The notes under the pieces: generated by a model | Told to the model about the DNA's origin: nothing | Seen by the model: only the letters and a program-made list of their open reading frames with translations | The model's database searches: none | Source of the DNA: DATLZB01 sp035574175 | Lineage (GTDB): Bacteria > Pseudomonadota > Alphaproteobacteria > Rhizobiales > Hyphomicrobiaceae | Assembly: GCA_035574175.1 (NCBI GenBank) | Contig: DATLZB010000104.1 | Location: forward strand, 1-8,254 | Length of the DNA: 8,254 nt | Direction of reading: 5' to 3' | Position numbers and translations under genes: made by a program | Shown here: positions 5,253 through 8,254 of the stretch, one piece after another | Position numbering within the stretch: position 1 is the first letter of the stretch | How the letters are laid out: every line of letters starts with the position of its first letter

Positions 5253-6074
5253 CTACTTCCCGAGATGTCGGCTGCGGATGATGTACTTGTCGGTGGCCTT
5301 GTTCTTGCGTGTCTTGAAGCCCTTTGTCGGCTTGCCCCAGGGTGTGGCCCAGTGCTTTCCGCCCTTGGTGCGTCCGCCGTTGGGATGGTCGACGGGGTTC
5401 ATGGCGACCGAGCGCACAGTCGGCCGGATTCCCCGCCAGCGGGAGCGGCCGGCCTTGCCCAGCACTTGATTGGAGTTGTCGGGATTGGAGACGGCGCCGA
5501 CGCTTGCCATGCACTCCGCGCGCACACGCCGCGTCTCGCCCGACTTCATCTTGAGGATCGCCCAACCCGCATCGCGGCCAACGAGTTGCGCGTAGGCGCC
5601 GGCCGAGCGCGCGAGCTGACCGCCCCGGCCTGGTTTCAGCTCCACGTTGTGCACGATGGTGCCGATTGGCATCGCCGAAAGCGGCATGGCGTTGCCCGGC
5701 TTAACGTCGACTCTATTGCCGGAGATCACGGTATCGCCCGGAGCGAGCCGCTGCGGCGCCAGGATGTAGGCGAGTTCCCCGTCCGCGTACTTGACGAGAG
5801 CGATGAACGCGGTGCGGTTGGGGTCGTACTCGAGCCGCTCCACTTTCGCTGGCACGTCGAACTTCCGCCGGCGAAAATCGACGAGCCGATAGGCCCGCTT
5901 GTGGCCGCCTCCGATGTGGCGCGTGGTGATGCGCCCGTCGCTGTTACGCCCTCCCGTCTTGGTCTTGCCCTCGACCAGAATCTTCACGGGCGCCCCTTTC
6001 CACAGATGCCGGCGATCGACCAGCACCAAGTGGCGCAGTCCTGGAGTTGACGGTCGGAATGTCTTGAGTGCCAT
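5253..6074 (-). CDS. rplB: 50S ribosomal protein L2
   Basis: L2 is among the most conserved ribosomal proteins; it binds 23S rRNA near the peptidyl transferase centre and is needed for subunit joining. The 273-residue frame begins MALKTFRPSTPGLRHLV. It includes the OB-fold segment GGRNSDGRITTRHIGGGHKR (about residues 41-60), the central motif GRGGQLARSAG, and the C-terminal signature MNPVDHPNGG, with His230 matching the histidine implicated in peptidyl transfer activity (E. coli His229). The basic tail ends DKYIIRSRHLGK. It starts 9 nt after rplW; GAGG overlaps the rplW TGA and sits 7 nt from the ATG. The sequence shows no anomalies. Confidence 0.99.
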   Translation of the reverse strand: MALKTFRPSTPGLRHLVLVDRRHLWKGAPVKILVEGKTKTGGRNSDGRITTRHIGGGHKRAYRLVDFRRRKFDVPAKVERLEYDPNRTAFIALVKYADGELAYILAPQRLAPGDTVISGNRVDVKPGNAMPLSAMPIGTIVHNVELKPGRGGQLARSAGAYAQLVGRDAGWAILKMKSGETRRVRAECMASVGAVSNPDNSNQVLGKAGRSRWRGIRPTVRSVAMNPVDHPNGGRTKGGKHWATPWGKPTKGFKTRKNKATDKYIIRSRHLGK

Positions 6075-6083
6075 GGCCTTGCC

Positions 6084-6377
6084 TCAGAGCCCCGTGGTCA
6101 CGTCGATGGAATGGCCCTCTTCCAGGGTCACGATCGCCTTCTTGACATCGCTCTGGCGGGCGCGGATGCCTCGGAACGTCTTCTGCTTGCCCTTGCGCAC
6201 CAGCGTGTTGACGGCCTTGACCTTGACCGAGAATAGCTGCTCGACAGCCGCCTTGATGTCGGACTTGGAGGCGCCCTTTCTGACCCTGAACACCACCTGG
6301 CCGTGCTCGGAGGCCCGCGTCGATTTCTCGGTAATGACCGGGGCAACGATGATGTCGTAAGCATCGAGTTTGTTCAT
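6084..6377 (-). CDS. rplW: 50S ribosomal protein L23
   Basis: This 97-residue protein is L23, which lies at the exit of the peptide tunnel and docks trigger factor and the signal recognition particle. Family features are the N-terminal YDIIVAPVITEKST (the Glu17 region corresponds to the trigger-factor contact of E. coli), KSDIKAAVEQLFSVKVKAVNTL at about residues 38-59, the basic GKQKTFRG loop, and the terminal AIVTLEEGHSIDV. The start codon overlaps the rplD stop (ATGA). A GGAGG inside the last rplD codons (6388-6392) lies 10 nt before the ATG and can serve as its ribosome binding site. Length is usual for alphaproteobacterial L23. Confidence 0.98.
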   Translation of the reverse strand: MNKLDAYDIIVAPVITEKSTRASEHGQVVFRVRKGASKSDIKAAVEQLFSVKVKAVNTLVRKGKQKTFRGIRARQSDVKKAIVTLEEGHSIDVTTGL

Positions 6378-7003
6378 TTGAACCGCGCCTCCAGCGCCTC
6401 GATCGCCGCCTTGGTCAGAACCAAATTTTTCCGGCGCAGGATGTCGTAGACGTTGATGCCCTGCACCGGCAGCACGTCGATGTCCGGGATGTTGCGCGCC
6501 GCCCGCACAAAGCCCGGCTCGAGCTCAGCACCATCGACGATGAGCGCGTTAAAGAGCGCGAGTTTCTCGAGCCGTTGCTTGAGGTCCTTGGTCTTGCCCG
6601 CGCTCGCTTGAGCCCGCTCCAGCACCACGATCTCACCGGCCTTGGCTTTGGCCGAAAGCGCATGCCGCAGCGCCAGCGCCCGTACTTTCTTGGGCAACCC
6701 GATGGCGTGGCTTCTAGGCTTTGGGCCGAACACTTTGCCGCCGCCGCGCCACTGCGGCACCGACTTGTCGCCATGCCGGGCCCCGCCCGTCCCTTTCTGC
6801 CGGTACATCTTCTTGCCGGTGACGTTGACTTCGGAGCGGTCCTGCACGTGATGGGTGCCGGCCATTCGCTTGGCGAGCTGCCAGCGCACCATGCGCTGCA
6901 GCAAATCCTGGCGCGGCTCGAGCCCGAAGATGGCATCGGCAAGCTCGATGGTGCCTACGGGCTCGGCTTCCAGCGTTGTCACTTTGGCTTGCACGGCCTT
7001 CAT
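6374..7003 (-). CDS. rplD: 50S ribosomal protein L4
   Basis: The 209-residue product is L4, which binds domain I of 23S rRNA and extends a long loop into the peptide exit tunnel next to L22. The loop is recognisable at about residues 62-97: GKKMYRQKGTGGARHGDKS followed by QWRGGGKVFGPKPRS, the region where macrolide-resistance changes map in E. coli. The globular part follows, with ALRHALSAKAKAG and the C-terminal INVYDILRRKNLVLTKAAIEALE. In E. coli L4 also represses its own operon by acting on the S10 leader; no leader of that kind fits in this window (only 68 nt precede rpsJ). The ATG overlaps the rplC stop by 4 nt, and an AAGGA directly abuts the ATG with no spacer, so initiation probably depends on ribosomes finishing rplC. 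Its own TGA overlaps rplW in the same way. Confidence 0.98.
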   Translation of the reverse strand: MKAVQAKVTTLEAEPVGTIELADAIFGLEPRQDLLQRMVRWQLAKRMAGTHHVQDRSEVNVTGKKMYRQKGTGGARHGDKSVPQWRGGGKVFGPKPRSHAIGLPKKVRALALRHALSAKAKAGEIVVLERAQASAGKTKDLKQRLEKLALFNALIVDGAELEPGFVRAARNIPDIDVLPVQGINVYDILRRKNLVLTKAAIEALEARFK

Positions 7004-7707
7004 TCCTTCGGCTGCGCGGCCTCGGCGGGGCCGCCTTTGCGAACCGCACCGGGCTTGGGCGCGTCCTTGTGTACCGGTTTCTTCACGGCGTCGCGGATGA
7101 GCACCCAGCCGCCCTTGGAACCGGGCACCGCCCCGCGCACCATCAGCAGCCCACGCTCGACGTCGGTTTTGACCACAACGAGGTTCTGCGTGGTCACCCG
7201 TTCATCGCCCATGTGACCAGCCATCTTCTTGCCCTTGAACACCTTGCCGGGGTCCTGCCGCTGGCCGGTGGAGCCGTGGCTGCGATGGCTGATCGACACG
7301 CCGTGAGAGGCTCTGAGGCCGCCGAAGTTCCACCGCTTCATGGCACCCTGGAAGCCCTTGCCCTGGTTGGTCCCGGTCACGTCCACGAACTGGCCGGGCA
7401 CGAAGTGATCGACGGTGATCTCCGCCCCCACCTCGATCAGGTTCTCCGGGGAGACGCGGAACTCGGCGAGCTTGCGCTTGGGCTCAATTCTGGCGGCTGC
7501 GAAACGCTGCCGCTCGGCCCTGCTCAAATGCTTGGGCTTGCGCGAGCCGACGCCGAGTTGGAGTGCCGTGTAGCCGTTCTTCTCGCTCGTGCGGTGGGCG
7601 ACCACCTGACAGCGGTCGACCTTGAGCACGGTCACCGGAACGTGCTCGCCCGCCTCGGTGAAGATGCGGGTCATTCCGATCTTCTGTGCGATCAATCCGG
7701 AGCGCAT
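7000..7707 (-). CDS. rplC: 50S ribosomal protein L3
   Basis: L3 is an early assembly protein that binds near the 3' end of 23S rRNA and reaches towards the peptidyl transferase centre. From the ATG at 7707 it is 235 residues and begins MRSGLIAQKIGMTRIF, the usual alphaproteobacterial N-terminus. The central loop holds the conserved KGKKMAGHMG run, and Gln151 in GQRQDPGKVF matches the glutamine that PrmB methylates in E. coli (Gln150). The C-terminus carries a Lys/Pro/Ala-rich tail ending QPKE. An in-frame TTG three codons upstream (7716) was rejected because the Shine-Dalgarno AGGAAGG ends only about 2 nt before it but lies 11 nt before the ATG. The TGA stop overlaps the rplD start (ATGA), which points to coupled translation. 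The gene starts 31 nt after rpsJ. Confidence 0.97.
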   Translation of the reverse strand: MRSGLIAQKIGMTRIFTEAGEHVPVTVLKVDRCQVVAHRTSEKNGYTALQLGVGSRKPKHLSRAERQRFAAARIEPKRKLAEFRVSPENLIEVGAEITVDHFVPGQFVDVTGTNQGKGFQGAMKRWNFGGLRASHGVSISHRSHGSTGQRQDPGKVFKGKKMAGHMGDERVTTQNLVVVKTDVERGLLMVRGAVPGSKGGWVLIRDAVKKPVHKDAPKPGAVRKGGPAEAAQPKE

Positions 7708-7717
7708 TGCGCGCAAT

Positions 7718-7726
7718 CCCTTCCTC
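7718..7726 (-). promoter_or_regulatory. Ribosome binding site that fixes the rplC start
   Basis: The minus strand reads GAGGAAGGG here. Its 3' edge is 10 nt from the ATG at 7707 but only 1 nt from the in-frame TTG at 7716. A normal Shine-Dalgarno spacing therefore selects the ATG and removes three residues from the longest reading frame. Confidence 0.75.
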
Positions 7727-7738
7727 GAAACTTCGACC

Positions 7739-8047
7739 CTAGAGCTTGATCTCCACGTCGACGCCTGCAGCGAGATCGAGCTTCATCAACGCATCGACCG
7801 TCTGCGGTGTCGGATCGACGATGTCGAGCACCCGCTTGTGCGTGCGCATCTCGAACTGCTCGCGGCTCTTCTTGTCGATGTGCGGCGAGCGGTTGACCGT
7901 GAAGCGCTCAATTCGCGTCGGGAGTGGGATCGGCCCGCGCACCTCCGCACCCGTACGCCTGGCCGTGTTGACGATCTCGCGCGTCGAGGCATCGAGCACG
8001 CGATGGTCGAACGCCTTGAGGCGGATGCGTATGTTCTGACTGTTCAT
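7739..8047 (-). CDS. rpsJ: 30S ribosomal protein S10 (NusE)
   Basis: This 102-residue protein matches S10 over its whole length. It has the N-terminal strand IRIRLKAFDH, the motif RTGAEVRGPIPLPTR at residues 31-45, the loop containing SPHIDKKSREQFE (54-66), and the C-terminal LDLAAGVDVEIKL. S10 sits in the head of the 30S subunit and contacts S3 and S14. In its second role as NusE it pairs with NusB in antitermination complexes and with NusG to link transcription and translation. It is the first gene of the S10 operon and follows tuf by 68 nt, the largest gap in the window. The start is an ATG that fits the family N-terminus (MNSQNIRIRLKAF), yet no Shine-Dalgarno sequence is visible just upstream (the last bases before ATG are GGTACGGCACC). 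Length is normal for the family. Confidence 0.98.
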   Translation of the reverse strand: MNSQNIRIRLKAFDHRVLDASTREIVNTARRTGAEVRGPIPLPTRIERFTVNRSPHIDKKSREQFEMRTHKRVLDIVDPTPQTVDALMKLDLAAGVDVEIKL

Positions 8048-8071
8048 GGTGCCGTACCGAACCGCAAAGCC

Positions 8072-8099
8072 AAAAGCGCCCGAACCGGAGCCGGGCGCC
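8072..8099 (-). terminator. Hairpin plus T-tract between tuf and rpsJ (terminator or attenuator)
   Basis: On the minus strand a perfect 7-bp GC-only stem, GCGCCCG paired with CGGGCGC, closes a 9-nt loop and is followed at once by TTTT. This fits a short intrinsic terminator. It lies 17 nt after the tuf stop and ends 24 nt before the rpsJ ATG. The T-tract is short, so termination is probably partial, allowing some readthrough from tuf into the S10 genes; it could also act as an attenuator or as an mRNA 3'-end stabiliser for tuf. Its function is inferred from structure only. Confidence 0.6.
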
Positions 8100-8115
8100 T
8101 GCCTCCTCTTGAAAC

Positions 8116-8254
8116 CTACTCCACCACTTTGGTGACGACGCCGGCGCCCACCGTGCGGCCGCCCTCGCGGATGGCAAAGCGCTGCTTCTCCTCCATGGCA
8201 ATGGGGGTGATCAGCTCAACCTCCATGGCGCAGTTGTCGCCCGGCATCACCATC
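8116..8254 (-). CDS. tuf: Elongation factor Tu, C-terminal end (partial)
   Basis: This is the last 45 codons and the TAG stop of EF-Tu, the GTPase that brings aminoacyl-tRNA to the ribosomal A site; the rest lies beyond the window edge. The visible residues belong to the C-terminal beta-barrel (domain 3). They start MVMPGDN, continue through the conserved core PIAMEE and the hallmark stretch RFAIREGGRTVGAGVV, and end TKVVE. Ending on VVE or IIE a few residues after GRTVGAG is usual for the family, so the C-terminus looks intact. A Cys follows PGDN where many EF-Tu proteins have Val; this is probably neutral. A tuf gene directly before rpsJ is the common arrangement where the str genes (rpsL, rpsG, fusA, tuf) run into the S10 operon. 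The family call is secure. Whether a second tuf copy exists cannot be seen here. Confidence 0.97.
   Translation of the reverse strand, partial: MVMPGDNCAMEVELITPIAMEEKQRFAIREGGRTVGAGVVTKVVE

Noticed and set aside
4948..5565. Extended 205-codon version of rpsS running into rplB.
   Set aside because: The added part is rplB read in another frame; the S19 N-terminus with its own Shine-Dalgarno starts at the TTG at 5229.
5157..6050. Plus-strand open frame of 297 codons opposite rplB and rpsS.
   Set aside because: It is fully antisense to L2 and S19, and its composition mirrors the codon pattern of the opposite strand.
7708..7716. Upstream TTG start for rplC giving three more residues.
   Set aside because: The Shine-Dalgarno is too close to the TTG, and L3 homologues begin at MRSG, matching the ATG at 7707.
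8045..8074. Possible nine-codon leader peptide (TTG start) whose TGA overlaps the rpsJ ATG.
   Set aside because: It starts at a TTG in the T-tract of the hairpin with no ribosome binding site except the stem itself; a chance frame of this length is likely.
1..8254. An undescribed multi-gene system, mobile element, CRISPR array or tRNA in the window.
   Set aside because: All of the sequence apart from short gaps is accounted for by ribosomal genes in canonical order; no inverted terminal repeats, spaced repeats or tRNA-like cloverleafs were seen.

Overview
The window is a single minus-strand run of translation genes: the 3' end of tuf (EF-Tu), all eleven genes of the S10 operon, and the first seven genes of the spc operon, with the last of these (rplR) cut by the window edge. 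Read in the direction of transcription, from high to low coordinates, the order is tuf(end)-rpsJ-rplC-rplD-rplW-rplB-rpsS-rplV-rpsC-rplP-rpmC-rpsQ-rplN-rplX-rplE-rpsN-rpsH-rplF-rplR(start). This is the standard bacterial order with no insertion, loss or rearrangement.

The organism is most likely a GC-rich alphaproteobacterium, probably of the Hyphomicrobiales (Rhizobiales) or a relative. The basis is the tuf-rpsJ junction (str genes running into S10), the high-GC codon use, the sequence style of L3, L16, L24 and S8, and the 101-residue S14 without a zinc site. The genus cannot be named from the sequence alone.

Coding density is extreme. Intergenic gaps are 3-32 nt, and three junctions overlap (rplC/rplD and rplD/rplW as ATGA, rplN/rplX as TGATG). 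The only larger gap is the 68 nt between tuf and rpsJ, which holds a GC-rich hairpin followed by four T residues, resembling an intrinsic terminator or attenuator. No stretch of more than 300 bases lacks a gene, and no RNA gene, mobile element, CRISPR array or plus-strand gene is supported. The genes make proteins that assemble together into the 30S (S3, S8, S10, S14, S17, S19) and 50S (L2, L3, L4, L5, L6, L14, L16, L18, L22, L23, L24, L29) subunits; S10 also serves as NusE and EF-Tu delivers aminoacyl-tRNA.

The window does not contain a new multi-gene system. The most unusual feature is a roughly 60-residue Ala/Gly/Lys-rich, internally repetitive N-terminal extension on L5, preceded by a good ribosome binding site. 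Smaller points are a tail on L22 whose last codons carry the rpsC Shine-Dalgarno, a TTG start for rpsS, a corrected start for rplC, and an rpsJ start with no visible Shine-Dalgarno downstream of the hairpin.
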